A stretch of DNA of 64,000 bases, from contig OX621246.1 in NCBI GenBank assembly GCA_951640165.1, positions 36,474,501 to 36,538,500 of the forward strand, in the 5' to 3' direction. This document shows positions 9,522 to 21,763 of this stretch, piece after piece. The DNA comes from Pseudoips prasinana. Its lineage: Eukaryota > Arthropoda > Insecta > Lepidoptera > Nolidae. The notes beneath the pieces were generated by a model that saw only the letters and a program-made list of their open reading frames with translations, was not told the DNA's origin and searched no databases. Made by a program: the position numbers and the translations under genes. Position 1 is the first letter of the stretch, and each line of letters opens with the position of its first letter.

Positions 9522-11207
9522 AAAATAAAGTTTCGGTTTGAAACTTAATCATGATATACTTATGATTATACAGTGTACCTTCTTTCCTCAAAAATAACAT
9601 AGATTTATTAGTAGTTTATTATACGGATCTTGTAGCAACAAGGAACAACTTCCGTGCGTTTAAGCGCTTTTGCCATACCTACTATTGGAATCAAACATAA
9701 CAGCTCACTTAGGACCCTTAAATTGCTCCTAGGTGCTATTGCAGCTGGCTTCTCTAGTTGCAATTCCCTCGTTTTATGAAGCTATAGCCTCTTTACATCA
9801 TTCTGTCTCCCGCTTTGCTCTGGAGGGAAGTGGAACAATTCATTTTCTAACTCCTCCTTTTATTTCTTTCTGATTAAATTTGTTGCGGGATCCAAGACAG
9901 TTAAAGCGATTCCCCGGGATATGCCTGAGTCTCACCGCTCAGTGTCATTTCATTGTGTGCCACTGTTGATCCTGGCTTACAGGAGTTGCAGTGGTGGGTA
10001 AGAGGTAGGGACTAGATTTATTAAGTAGCGAAATTAAAAATATAGGTTTAGTCATATTTGTTGGTTATTTAAAATATTTATTAATATTAATGCTCATAAT
10101 AAAGTACATGAGTCGTGGGGAGATTGATAATGAATGAAGTGAGAGCTGACTGGATACGCAAAATAGAAAATAATATTATCAATGTGATAGAAAATCTTCC
10201 CGGGGTGCCAAAATAGCAGATACTAAGCAGTCCCTACCTCGACAAACTTATCCACATTTTGTAGATGTATTGCAAGTCTTAAAAATACTTACAAAACTGG
10301 TCCAGCGAGATGCCTACTCATTTTCTAAGATATGTAACAAGTTTAACGCAACTAAACTAACCATACATAACAAATTCAAAGACACCACAACAACAGGTTT
10401 TTAATGTCCAGCTTCCACATGGAAAATACCGCATTCAAAAATGTCCATTCGGTTTGGGAAATACGAATACTACAAACAGACGGGCTCATCCGACCCACAT
10501 TTTTAAACATAGTAAATAGTCTCTGTGGTTTCATTCCTCTTCGCGCCTAAGCCTGGTTATTTTTTTCCCTCCCCCATTGTGTTAGCTCGTCAGGCTCGAC
10601 AATAAAAACATATTTTCGTCCAGCGAGCTGTAGCCCATGTGCTCTGTAACGGAGATTTATCTCACTGTTTGTTACCCTCGTTCATGGGACGACTTCGATA
10701 GGGATGGGGCTGAGGCTAAGAAATTACTCGACTGTGGTTTTGTTTATGTAACTGGAAACTTTGCTATTTTAAAAACTAAACTTACCTTCTTAGCCCAGTC
10801 TAACTTATAAAACCCATCGAAGTGCCCTCCACGTGTTTCGCTTACGTTTGTTATACTATTGGTTGAGAGCCTTCTCGTCCTACCACTTTGTCAGCCTCAG
10901 TATAGTTTATGCATATACATTTTTTTATTGTTTTCATCGTACACATATGTACATAGAGAACTTTCAAATTATTACCACGAACACCTTTTCCACCGTCTAT
11001 CTGGGCACCATTGTGGCGTTAATTAACAATTGCACGCTATTTTCTATTACATTCACTTTATTATAGTTTTATGTATCAATAGATATAGTTTTTTAATTTG
11101 GATTTGGAGCATTTTTCGTTATTTTTGTACATGGTTAGCATATTTTGGGGCAGTTAAGTTAAGAAGACAGGCACTCAGTATTCGTCAACTCTTTCTCCGA
11201 ACAAGTT
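9522..11207. other. 1.7 kb without recognised gene or repeat
   Basis: I find no coding exon with splice sites and no named repeat. The small frames at 10833-11212 have no recognisable motif and AT-rich composition, and I treat them as chance. Confidence 0.4.
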
Positions 11208-11560
11208 ATTAGCCAATAATAATAATTCTTTATTTGCATAGAATGTAGGTGATTACAATGTGTGATGTTAGAAATAAAAAAGATACCGAGTACATGCTGC
11301 CAATTTGGCATACAAACATTGCAATGACTTAAAACTAAAATAAAACTTAATAGGGAATCAAATAAATTACTAAATTACATTTCAATTTAATTAAATTACA
11401 AAAATATAATTCGAATGAATCATTTAAGTAATCCGTAACTGAGTAGTATGCCTTTGGTAGCATATACTTATTCTTGTACGCAATTGTTCTCATATAGTCA
11501 GGTTTCGTCTTATGAATTAACAAATCTGATCTACATACACAATCTCCTGTTTCCCAGAGG
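11208..11560 (-). mobile_element. LINE 3' relic
   Basis: The + strand begins with an AATAATAATAATTC run and a reversed 3' UTR. The minus-strand frame (about 11560 to 11400) encodes a worn version of the RT C-terminal tail (KTKPDYMRTIAYKNKY…AYYSVTDYLND). That tail has the same layout as the CR1/Jockey-like terminus at 2392-2440. Confidence 0.5.
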
Positions 11561-12480
11561 GGTGGGCAGAGAAAACGGATTACCATTTATCACGATCCTT
11601 GCAAAACTCTTTTGCCTTTTTTACTCTCCTTATATTCTTCATACATCGCTATAGGGTACTTCTGACATGGTGTTTCTTGAAAACATTCCCAACTTGGTCA
11701 GAGAATGTTCGACAAGATCTTCTCCTTCTAGTACCATTGCGTACCCTTCACACAGGCCAGGTATAATTCTTTGTCAATGTTCTTTCATTCATCCTTTTTA
11801 CATGCCCAAACTATCTCATCATATCTTTTTCATCTTTGTCACTACGTCCTCTAAAAACGAATGTAATATTCTTCTTTATATGATATATGCAATTGAAATA
11901 AAATTAATTATAGCGTTACGAATGTCCCAGGAAATACTCACCGTATTGTCAAGTAATAGGCTATTCTGTTATTGTGATTATTTTATATTCCTGCTCTCCA
12001 AATAGTATGGTTACAACGTTAGAAATCCATTTTCATGTCAGGCTTGTAAGGCATCATGGCAAGCCACTTAACCTGAAGTGAAAGAAGCAACGTTTCCTTA
12101 ACGCTGTAATGTCCGGAAATGACCGGAGCTGTAGTTTCCCATCTCTAGAAAGCCACATGATGGAGACGTTTACCCTTAGAAATAGTGGTCCACAATAACG
12201 TTGCATAGCATTCCTTGCACTCATTTGTCTTCTTATGTCGCCAGAGTGGTTTATGTGATGCCAATTTACTAATGTTTTAACTAAGGCCTTTACTTCAAGT
12301 AATATAAAGAGCTCCCGGCCGAATTTGTGACAACGATCTCAATGGGAACACATTGCAGAAGGTTATCAACGTAACTTTTCGTATACGTTTCGTTTGATTT
12401 CTCCGTAGTTTAAAAACCAATTATGATATTTGAATATGTTATTTGGGTCCATCTTGAAAAACAACACTAAATCGGAATAT
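11561..12480. other. no gene seen
   Basis: The open frame 11667-12005 shows no motif. Part of 12030-12120 (TGTAAGGCATCATGGCAAGC…) looks repeat-like but I cannot place it. Confidence 0.35.
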
Positions 12481-12481
12481 T

Positions 12482-12645
12482 GTTAGTCTAATGGTTAGTG
12501 ATCGTGACTGCTAAGCCACAGGTCGTGGACTCGACCCCCGCCCGGGACAATTATTTATCAGTTGTCTGGTTGCCAAGGTACAGCCCTAGTTTTGAATTAG
12601 ATGGCATTTAGGCTTTGTAAAAAATAAATCGATTATATGTTTTTT
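12482..12645 (+). mobile_element. SINE S3, diverged
   Basis: It contains TAGTCTAATGGTTAGTGATC, GTCGTGGACTCGACCCCCGC and CAGTTGTCTGGTTGCCAAGG. The head and body order is that of S3. Confidence 0.6.
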
Positions 12646-13937
12646 TTATAAACAGTAATTTTAACCGGGTTTTACGGAGTGGCTTTGTTCTTTCAACGTG
12701 TTGTAACGGCAAAATATAAACTTAACGACACAGATTATCCTAATTAATAAATTTGTGATGTTTAAAATAACAATTTAAATATTCGAGATTTTTTGTTAAA
12801 AACCTACTTTTTAGACGTGATTTCTTTTTCTACTGAGGTAGAGGAATTTAATGAATCATGTTTTGGCATGTATTCTTATAACTATAGTCAAATTAACCCT
12901 TTCATAGAAAATTATCTATAATTTGTGTAACTTTCACTTGATAGCATATAAGGTGTCATTACATACTTTTAAAAATACGAATCAGTGCGAGTTGAAAACG
13001 CGTGGACTTGTACGTGTGGACTTCATTTTCAGTTGACATACGGAAAATGTTAACTGACAATGAAGTCCGTACGTACAAATATTGAGAAATTTCCTATGTT
13101 ATTAAAATACCTTACCACCTTCGTGCCTCGGATGAGTATAGCAATACCAAATATTTTTAAAGGGGATTTTTTATTGCACATCTAATTACGATCACCCATC
13201 AATTTGTATTCATCTATTAAATATTTTTTATGTCAACTGATTTCCCAAGAGGCTTACAAGGAACTCAAGATAGAGTGAGAGATAGAGAAGGCTGGAAACT
13301 GCTACACCGACAAGTGTACAACACTTAAATTGGAGAGAGATTTCCCATGAAATTGATCCGCGCGTACTTCGCTTCCAGAAAAGTCGGTTAAGTTTGTTGG
13401 AGCTGCGACCATACAACGTAAGAGTTGAGCGTGCTGCGGCAGCGGTCGGCGAGTGCCAATCATTTATTTACGCAAACATTTTTATAAATAAATATAAAAT
13501 GAGCCACGAACTTAAATTGCTGCTAAGATTGTAATATTTTGATATAACTATTTTGGTGTATAATTAGTACTTTTGGTTGGAATACTGGTTTTTTAACAAA
13601 TGAAGATTTTTTGATTTGCATTTAAATATACCCATTGTTAATTGACAAAATTACTCAATGTTACATAAAAAAAAATATTATATATAAGGTGGTAGGTTGG
13701 CTAATTTCCCTTGAGATTGTCCAGCATAACGGTAGTTAAGAATAGAGTTTTATTATTAAGTTAGGTACCTACCAATATAATTTATTGGCTCGTCCTTGTG
13801 TACAAAATGGATAATACTGAAGCTGTCCTTATTAAGAAATAATGTTTGCAATAACATGGTTATTTATATGAATGGTCTTGTTTTTATGTAACACTCGCTA
13901 CTACATGAGTTACGACTGGGATGTTATTGTCGACAAG
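12646..13937. other. no gene; one imperfect foldback
   Basis: Mostly AT-rich. An inverted duplication lies at 13012-13039 / 13047-13074 (28-bp arms, about four mismatches, 7-nt loop). The minus frame at 13228-13416 has no recognisable feature. Confidence 0.4.
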
Positions 13938-14040
13938 CCTATTGGTGTAGTGGTTAGTGACACTGACTGCTATGCCAGAGGACGTGGGTTCGATCCCGAC
14001 CCAGGACAAATCTTTGTGTGATGAGCACCTTTATTTTTCG
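13938..14040 (+). mobile_element. SINE S3 head fragment
   Basis: It starts CCTATTGGTGTAGTGGTTAG, has B-box GGGTTCGATCCCGACCCAGG and ends in ATGAGCACC. A second S3 copy begins immediately afterwards. Confidence 0.6.
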
Positions 14041-14535
14041 GGCCTGTTGGCGTGGTGGGCAAATGCTTGCTTTTCACGCCGGAGGTCGTGAGATCGATTC
14101 CCACCCAGCTCTACCGGCTAAGTCGCCGAACATCGATTTTGTTAAATGGCGTTCAAATAAATTAAGGTTAAAAATGACTTAATCAAGCGTTAAATCGGCT
14201 TCAACGTTGACAATCGATTCCGGACCATTTATGACGTCACATGTGCTCAAGAAAACCCATTTAACGATTGATTAAGCCATTTTAACTTCTATTTATTTGA
14301 ACGCCATTTAAGAAATCGATGTTCGGCGACATAGCCGGTAGAGCCCCAGGACAGATATTTGTGTGCATGAACATGACTGTTGACCAGTCTGGGTGTAATT
14401 TATTTATATAAGCATGTATTTACAAAATAAGTAGTATTTGTAGTATATCAGTTATCTGGTTTCCATAGTAAAAGTTCTGCTTAGTTTGGGATCAGATGGC
14501 CGTGTGTAAATAATATCCCCGGATATTATTATTTT
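14041..14535 (+). mobile_element. SINE S3 split by a 237-bp MITE
   Basis: The S3 head (GGCCTGTTGGCGTGGTGGGC … GATTCCCACCCA) runs to 14107. The body resumes at 14345 (CCCAGGACAGATATTTGTGT) and continues through CTCTGCTTAGTTTGGGATC to about 14530. Compare the uninterrupted copy at 47617-47882. Confidence 0.8.
14108..14344. mobile_element. MITE with long terminal inverted repeats, 4-bp target duplication
   Basis: The ends GCTCTACCGGCTAAGTCGCC and (reverse complement) GCTCTACCGGCTATGTCGCC continue into near-identical inner arms. These run past AACATCGATTT and through ATGGCGTTCAAATAAAT, giving arms of roughly 80 bp or more. The target duplication is CCCA at 14104-14107 and 14345-14348. No open frame is present, so it is non-autonomous. 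Confidence 0.85.
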
Positions 14536-15026
14536 TATTTGTATGGATTTAGAAATATATAAGACGACGAATTGAAAATATTTACTGTACTTAGTGCTGT
14601 TTTTCTCGCGTTTGCAATATAACGGATATAGCTAACACTATAACACATTCCACCGTGGCGGTAGGACATATTATTGTGAGCTTATAATTAGGCTATATAA
14701 TTTTAGGTTTGACGTTTGAGAAAAGCTATAAAATAAAATAGAAAGCCGTCAAAAACTAAAACGAAGAATAATCTGATTTGAATGCAAATGTAAAGCTAAT
14801 GTAATTTACGTGATTTGGTGCCCGCCACGGCCCTACGGTTGCGTTTACGACGCCCATGGGGAGCCCCCGCTTTGTGTACAGATAGATCTTTATCCAAGAA
14901 AATTGGTTTATGTCCTTGCGTTTCAGGATTCTTTGCTGAAATAGTATAAAGGAAATCTTATGGCGCGACCCATTAGTTTTATTCTTATTCGTTTCTGCAC
15001 ATAGGCAAATACATTCAGTTTACAAC
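14536..15026. other. no gene seen
   Basis: Unassigned sequence with a moderately GC-rich patch near 14820-14880. Confidence 0.35.
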
Positions 15027-15377
15027 GTCCTCCTGGTCGAACTTCGGCCACGGCGGCCAATTTCAATGGAGACTAGCCATCTGCGCGGGACATAGTATTA
15101 AAGTGCACAAGTGTGTGCACAAACACACAGGGGCACTTTCTATTTCATCACTCATGATCCGATTGGACGACACGACCGGAAAGAGGTCAGGTACAGGATC
15201 GACAGATTTGCGTGCTCTCCTAGGCACGAGGGTATAATACCGTCAACTCCCAGACTTCGGGCTAATACTGACAAATTTTCCTTACAGAATAAATCCCAAA
15301 ATCACTTTTTTGTCCTGACCCGGGATGTGAACTTCATTATCTGAGGTTGCGGCTACCGCTAGACCAACGAGGCAGTC
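15027..15377 (-). mobile_element. SINE S1, nearly full length
   Basis: Reverse orientation. The head is at 15377 (GACTGCCTCGTTGGTCTAGCGG on the minus strand) and the tail at 15027 (ATGTCC… reversed as GTCCTCCTGGTCGAACTTCG). All S1 blocks are recognisable. Confidence 0.75.
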
Positions 15378-15554
15378 AACACGGCCAATTTGACAATAAT
15401 ATGTACATGGATGAGCTTCTACTTGAGCCTATACTTTAATGTCAGAGTAAATTAAGCAAAGCTTTTACCTACTATGGATTTTGGGCAACGAATTGAAATA
15501 CTTATTTTTTTTACACATAAAACACCATTATTATACACATAAAACACCACGACC

Positions 15555-15557
15555 AAG

Positions 15558-15586
<29 letters not shown>
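15555..15586. repeat. (TA)n microsatellite
   Basis: A pure TATATA run of about 28 bases. Confidence 0.9.
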
Positions 15587-15588
<2 letters not shown>

Positions 15589-15744
15589 GATTTAATTATA
15601 TAAGAAAACAAAGATCCATTTTATTAGTAAACCCAAACTTTAAAAATTATGGTAGTAAATATAATTTAACAATCACAACACTAACAAAAATTGGCTTCTT
15701 GCGTGAGTCAGTATCAAACTGCACATGCAGACCGATCCAGTGAA

Positions 15745-15830
15745 AGACTTAAAGGCAATCTAGCCAAGAGGCTAGATTGCCCTTAAGTCTAGTCTAGCCG
15801 TCATAGGAAACATCCTATGACGGCTAAGAC
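15745..15830. repeat. two adjacent inverted duplications, both with 4-nt loops
   Basis: The first has arms 15745-15765 and 15770-15790 (21 bp, one mismatch) with loop AAGA. The second has arms 15792-15808 and 15813-15830 (17/18 bp, one indel) with loop AACA. They are only 1 bp apart. Confidence 0.85.
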
Positions 15831-15838
15831 GGAGTTTC

Positions 15839-16000
15839 GGCTGGCCCGCACTCTGCTTAGCATGGACGCGCACCGCTTGCGCAGAGTAGCAATCAAGAGC
15901 GCAACAATGTCCTGAATACAGTATTGAACACGGAGATAACTATGCGCTTTTCGTGTATAATTTGTCCAAAGGCTGCACGTGTAAAGGGATGTACAATAGG
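15839..16000 (+). repeat. unclassified interspersed repeat, copy 1
   Basis: It shares an ordered set of short blocks with 58140-58350 (CTGGCCCGCA…, TTGCGCA, AGATAACTATGCGC, CACGTGTAAAGGG). The coding potential in both copies includes an LAR…D A…LR pattern. It is probably a piece of a retroelement, and I cannot name it. Confidence 0.35.
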
Positions 16001-16880
16001 ACTGAACCCGCAATCTTTAGATCAGAAGAAAGCTTTGCTACTGAGTCACGGCGGTCGTAATTCATTTCCTCGTGTACAAAAGAGCAAAGAATGGCAAAAC
16101 ATTTCCCAATCTCCGGATAACAGAATACAGTATCACGAGTATCGCGACAACAACAATTTGCAACCCTTGCTATCTCAGATCGAATGTCATGTCATGAGAG
16201 GGTTGCCAAGCTATATTCCCGCGCTACGAGGAAATACCGCAGCGGAAGAATTGCTATCTCGTTTATTGAAATAATAAAATCACGCCTTTCTAACCGCTTG
16301 CACTTAGAGAGAGGTGTAATAAATTTGATGCTGAATTGTGTGTATAATCTGTGGATTTGTGTATATATCTGTTGTTGGGATCATAGCTACCAAACTAATA
16401 GACATATTTCAATGCAATCTCAAAAATGGGAAATCATAAATTCAATCATCAATCATAAATTCAAAATTTAACAAACTGCATTGCCCGCCGGACGGCGGGC
16501 AATGCAGTTTGTTGAATTTGAAAGCCAGTTCATTCAAGATAGAGAGAGAATAAGTGATTGATTGATTGAATATGGTTTGAGGCACTCATAGCTAGTTGCA
16601 CTCACTGCTTCGTAAGTGACCAGCGAGGGAACGTAGGTACCTATATATTTATATATATTTAATATAATTATTAGTAATTATATTAAATATTAATTTAATG
16701 ACAGTAATCGAGGAAAAGAAGTATGCAAAGATCGTGACAAATGGAAATCCGTTGTCTTTGCCTACCCCTCTGGGAAACAGGCGTGAGTCTATGTGTGTAT
16801 GTATAAGTAATTAAATGTGTATATACCAAATTATTTGTACGTATATATATGTAGATTTATATAAGCAGATGAAAGATAAA
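16001..16880. other. no gene; one hairpin
   Basis: The plus frame 15924-16274 carries no recognised motif. An inverted duplication lies at 16460-16489 / 16494-16522. Confidence 0.4.
16460..16522. repeat. inverted duplication, arms about 29 bp, 4-nt loop
   Basis: The left arm ends …CTGCATTGCCCGCC, the spacer is GGAC, and the right arm starts GGCGGGCAATGCAG. One or two mismatches or indels fall in the AT-rich outer part. Confidence 0.8.
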
Positions 16881-16889
16881 AAGGAAAGA

Positions 16890-17140
16890 AAGAATAAGAT
16901 TTATTCAAAACATTGCACAGACAACAAAAATATAAAATCACAATAAAAGCAACTGCCAACTACCACGCAGTCTCCCTGCATTGCTTTGGTTCATCTTACA
17001 GTTGTCTGGAAGAGATTGCTACACTAGCGATAAGACCGCCGTTCGTACCTAATAGTTTAAGAAAATTCATGTTGCGGTGTGATATTTTGATTTGGTGCAT
17101 TAAAGTGTATCTACCTAGGCACGCGGTCTATCTATAGGTA
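16890..17140 (-). mobile_element. LINE 3' UTR fragment (probably RTE-like)
   Basis: It contains GGAAGAGATTGCTACACTAG followed by CGATAAGACCGCC. This phrase is common in lepidopteran RTE-type LINE 3' regions (recognised from general knowledge). No RT domain is present. Confidence 0.4.
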
Positions 17141-17779
17141 TAGATACACCCCGATATATATAGATGGGTAACTATCAAAGGCGTTTAATTTTAGACCGTT
17201 TACGTTATACCTTAAGCTGTCAGCCCCCGTTGTTGGTGGTGAGCTATGTCAGAGGCCTACTGTGCGGCTTGAAGAACTCTGTCGTCAGGGTAACCACTGC
17301 CCACACGATAAAGAACAAGAATTGTAACACATTCTATTCTTCAGTAATGTTTTCTTTAACTGTCTTTTTACTACATCGCTTTTCTGTTTGTGTTTGTTAA
17401 TCAGCTCCCGGTCGGATTTCGGTCCAGTCTGACCGAAGACTAGGCCACTATGCAGGCCTTATTAAACTCCATAAGTGTGTAACGTAGTGTCACTGCTATG
17501 GGTGTATAATTAGATCATGTACCTATTTTAATAAGCATCCATGAATAGACAAACTTTCCATTGAAATACGTTCCTATAGAGGCGCACGCATGCAGGTAAA
17601 ATCAGCAAAGTTTGTGCTTTGAAAGCCTCTCCATAGAATTCAAAGTTCGTTATGGGAAGCAGGTCAGGTTCGCGGTTGCCAACAATATACAAACTTACAA
17701 TATGAAGGTACAGTCAGACTAATGAATATATGAGTGACAGAAATTGTAAAAACCTCGTCATTTAGGTAAGAGTAAGAAA
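17141..17779. other. no gene seen
   Basis: Contains an S1-tail-like phrase near 17400-17450 (CTCCCGGTCGGATTTCGGTC). Otherwise unassigned. Confidence 0.35.
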
Positions 17780-18008
17780 GGCTATGTGGTGACGGCATGG
17801 AATATCATCACCGCATCACATCCCGTAGGGGGCTTAGAAATCGTCCCGAGGGAATAATTACTAGAGAATGGGCAGCAGCGTTTTTCTGGGAACTATGACC
17901 ATCAGACTGCGATCGCCAACCCGTCTGCCAAGCGCGGCGATTATGGCATTACCCCCATTCTTTGGGGAGGCTTTTGTCCAGTAGTGGACGTAATTTGGCT
18001 GACATGAT
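17780..18008 (-). mobile_element. repeat R5
   Basis: The reversed copy begins GGTGACGGCATGGAATATCA and ends CTGACATGATGAAG. It contains GCGATCGCCAACCCGTCTGC. Confidence 0.7.
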
Positions 18009-18185
18009 GAAGAAAGGTAAAAGATAAGAAGCCACGGACTAATAAAGTAATTGCGAATTAAGGACTTACAATTTTCAAGGAGACACTTATGTTAATGATT
18101 CTCCATATACTATATTGTCGTAGGTGGAATCACCCGGAGTATATTAAAAAGGTACGAGTGAGAAAAAGGTTCTAGAAAAAAAAAA

Positions 18186-18273
18186 GTTTCACTGCGTAGG
18201 CGAAATGCGAAAAGAATGAGAATAAGTAGGTACTTATTCTCATTATTTTCCCATTTCGCCTACGCAGTGAAAC
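18186..18273. repeat. 43-bp inverted duplication with minimal loop
   Basis: The arms 18186-18228 and 18231-18273 differ at two positions. The centre reads AAGTAGGTACTT, so the unpaired loop is 2-4 nt. No terminal TA or TSD was identified. Confidence 0.85.
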
Positions 18274-18957
18274 ATTTTTTTAGAAGGCATTTTCAAGTAA
18301 AATAGCAAATCAATAAATGAAATATATTCAATCAAGTGTTCGATGGAAACTAAACACTTTAGAAATTACCGAAAAACTTTATATTTACGTATAAACTTAT
18401 AAGTGTTATCTACGTTGGTTTCGTACTTTTTACGTGTTGCGTGCACAGACAAACAGACAAAAAGTCCAAAAATGCTGGAATTGTGTTCTTTTTGTTATTC
18501 TTTAACACGCTGCTATTTTTCGGAATTATTTTCAATGTACAAAAACGAATTTTCTACTACAATTTTTTGTACATCCTATGTATAGATTGGCAGAATACAA
18601 TTAAAGTTATGTAAATGACGAAGAAGAAGAAAAGAATGATAAAGAAACGAGAAAATATTTTATTTATTATTTATGTAAATCCACATTTGTGCACTGTTGA
18701 CTTGTGCAGTTGTGCTGAAGCAATGTAAGGTGCACACATCCCCGCAGCAGACTGTACTCGCTCACCGCGTCTGCAACTGATTGCAATTGGTATTTATGTA
18801 GCAGAATAAATAAAGGGATTGCGAGCAATAATGCACAGTTTGCTTTAAAATCCCGCCATTTTATTCGAAGGTTATATTTAAATTGCTTGCTTCACTCACT
18901 TGCCATACTTACTCGTTTATTTATTTGTCGGCACATTTACGTAATTGTATATAATTT
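18274..18957. other. no gene seen
   Basis: AT-rich unassigned sequence. Confidence 0.4.
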
Positions 18958-19003
18958 GACTATTAAGGGTCTATTCTCAAAGGAGAATAGACCCTTAATA
19001 GTC
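18958..19003. repeat. perfect 21-bp inverted duplication, 4-nt loop
   Basis: The left arm is 18958-18978 (GACTATTAAGGGTCTATTCTC, first 20 bases quoted as GACTATTAAGGGTCTATTCT). The spacer is AAAG, and the right arm 18983-19003 is exact. Confidence 0.85.
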
Positions 19004-19053
19004 GAATTTCGAACTTTTGAATTTTTTTGTATTCATCTTTTAGAGAACTCTAA

Positions 19054-19397
19054 TGTCCTCCCGGCCAAATTTCGGCCACGGCGGCCATTCTCAATGGAGA
19101 TTAGCCAATTGCGCAGGCCATATTATAGTGCACAAATGTGTGCCCACTTTCTATTCCATCACTGTCATGATCCGATGGGACGACTAGCGACACGACCGGA
19201 AAGAGGTTAGGTACAGGACCGACGGCTTTACGTGCTCTCCGAGGCACGGGGTTGTAATACCGCCAACTCCCAGACTTCGGGCTGATACTGAGAAATTTAT
19301 TTTTACGGAAATCACTTTTTGGCTCGACGCGGGATTTGAACCCAGGTTCTTTTTTTTCTGTGGTTGAACACGCTAGCGCTAGACCTACGAGGCAGTC
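19054..19397 (-). mobile_element. SINE S1, nearly full length
   Basis: Reverse orientation. The tRNA-like head is near 19397 (GACTGCCTCGTAGGTCTAGC on minus) and the tail at 19054. A short TTTTTTTTC run lies near the B box. Confidence 0.75.
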
Positions 19398-19864
19398 AGA
19401 AACTCTACACATAAATCAAAGCTCTTAGACAGCCAAGAAAATCCAACATCCACGCAGGTTATCTACTAACACTGTGAAGCTTACAATGCGAGCTGATATT
19501 TTTCCTGTAGTACACCTGTATTTCCGGCAGGGGGAGTGTGTGTGACAGACCTGTTATGCGGTTTGCTACATACGCGAATTATAACGCTTAGCGGGAATTA
19601 TTTGTAGTTACGGTTTGGTTTGCGAAACATAAACTAACGAATTTTGGTAACTTTACACAGCTTTTGGAAGGAGAGGTAGATTGTAGCATTCTTTAACTTA
19701 TTAAATTTTAATTTTATTGCATTATTCGCAATGCAAAGCGTTTATCTAATCTCAAAAATGGGAAATCATAAATTTAATCGTCCGGCGGGTCTCGAAGCTG
19801 CACCAATCTACCAATCCGGGGTAGGTGCTTTGCGTTAAGCTACGAACGATACACGCTGGCAGAT
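19398..19864. other. no gene seen
   Basis: Unassigned sequence. Confidence 0.4.
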
Positions 19865-19993
19865 CAAATTTAGGATTCCATTGCTAACACCCTTCCGGAG
19901 GATGTAGGTATTATCTATCGGTTTTGTTTTAACCGACCGATAGACAATACCTACATCCTCCGGAAGGGTGTTAGCAAGGGAATCCTAAATTTG
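19865..19993. repeat. long inverted duplication, arms about 60 bp
   Basis: The arms 19865-19922 and 19931-19993 match except for two substitutions and a 4-nt indel near the loop. The loop is 8 nt (TTTGTTTT region). This is the longest foldback in the window. No target duplication is evident. Confidence 0.85.
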
Positions 19994-21405
19994 AGATTCT
20001 TTAACTTAATGAAGAGATTAACGTGTTTTTTTTTAACCTCCACCTTACAGAATACAGTCCCTGTAAAAGCATTAGGTATTGTGTAAGTGTTGCTGTTCTG
20101 GGTGCGAGAAGTCGGCAGAGCTTATTGGGGAGGGGAGAATAAGGGCAAATAATCCCATGATGCCATGTGTGTGCAAGTGTCATAATTTGGTAACCACTTG
20201 TCTTAAACTAGGCCGTATGCTTGTTTGTTTGTTTATTGTTAGTAACAAACAAACATTACAAATTAGCTAAAATTGTAAGGATACAGTTAATCAACTATTA
20301 AATCTTATGAATAATTTTCTATTCAATGCTTATGATACTTATCGACTTCCAAATAATTAGAAAATTATGTATGGAGTAACGTATACAACTGTTACGGAAA
20401 ATTTATGCGTTTTCCCAGCATTAGTTTCCACACGAGACAAGTTATTACAACAGTAAAATAGATGTGTTATATTGCATTTGCTCAATAGATGGGTGACCTC
20501 CGAAGTGGGTTACTTTTTAACGTTTTATTCTTCGAAAGGTACTTTAAAAGCCTTTCCGTTCTCCTATACAAACGTATACCTTATTTTCTCCCTGGGTTTT
20601 AAGATTTCAGATGAGACCAATTTTTTTGCACTGATCTGTCACGACTATGCTTCACCGTTCTAATTGTTTTTGTTGATAAACCTGTCTTTGAAAAGGGTGG
20701 GTTACCTTTTACAAGATACGTAATAAATAACACCTATTTCAAACTGCCGAAAATAATTTTCCAGGCAATCGCTGGATGGACCTAAAATTAGCCGATAACA
20801 AAGGGGTTTAGTAACTCAAACTCATTTATTCGTGTGCTTTTTAGTATAACAAACTTAAAATAAAACTAATTCAGTTAAACGTACCGTAAAATATGGCATT
20901 TCCAATTAAATATAATAATAATATCCTGGGACATTATTCACACACAGCCATCTGATTCATATCTAAGCAGTGCTTGTAGGTAAGTGTTAACGCACAGCGC
21001 CATCTATCGCCATTCGTGTTAAATTTATCCAGTAGATGGCGCTATTTTAAACGATTAACTGTAAAAATATTTATTTTTTTGTGTTATCTGTGCAACACTT
21101 TTCTTTTTTTAAAACTTTAAAAAGTTAAATAGTTGTCTAATTTTAAAAACGTAGACACTAAAATTCTTCCCGCGCATTACTGTCGGTTCTGTCATGTAAT
21201 TAAATGTTTTTATACGAAAAATACAAATTATCTTAAAAACAACAAACAAGAGGACTCATTCAATCAATTTTCAAGCCAAAATTTCTGCCCCTGAATTCCT
21301 GATGCCACAATCGTAACAGTAAGTACTATGGAAATCAAATAACATACTACTTTACTTAAATAAATACATACTTATATAAATACACCCAGACTCAAGGCAA
21401 ACAGA
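19994..21405. other. no gene; small SINE relics
   Basis: A reversed SINE tail fragment lies at about 20920-20985 (AATAATAATATCCTGGGACATT…AGCAGTGCTTGTAGG). A GCGCCATCTATCG / TAGATGGCGC inverted pair lies at 20997-21043. No exon was found. Confidence 0.4.
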
Positions 21406-21500
21406 CATGTTAATACTAAAAATATGTCCTGGGAATCGAACCCACGACTCGCGGCGTAATAGCCATATATTTCTCGACCACGTCAACCAGCCCGACAATT
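21406..21500 (-). mobile_element. SINE S3 head fragment
   Basis: Minus-strand B box TGGGTTCGATTCCCAGGACA, preceded by a diverged GGCTGGTTGACGTGGTCG head. Confidence 0.6.
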
Positions 21501-21763
21501 GTATGTAATGTATGTGCTGTTTCAAGTTAATTCCGCCAAAGTGCTTCTGTAAAATTTATTTTGCAATAAGAGGATATAATCTGCGATTATAGGAAGCTGC
21601 ATAGCGACGTAGCAAACACTTTTGAAAATCTTAGACTTGTTTATCGCTGTACATCCTATGAGCTCATATGTTTAGCAGTTAGTTTGCACACAGTGTAGAA
21701 ATAAATGTAGGTTAAGCTTTGCCCCCTAAAGATATAAAGGAAGGATTTGGTTAATATATCAAA

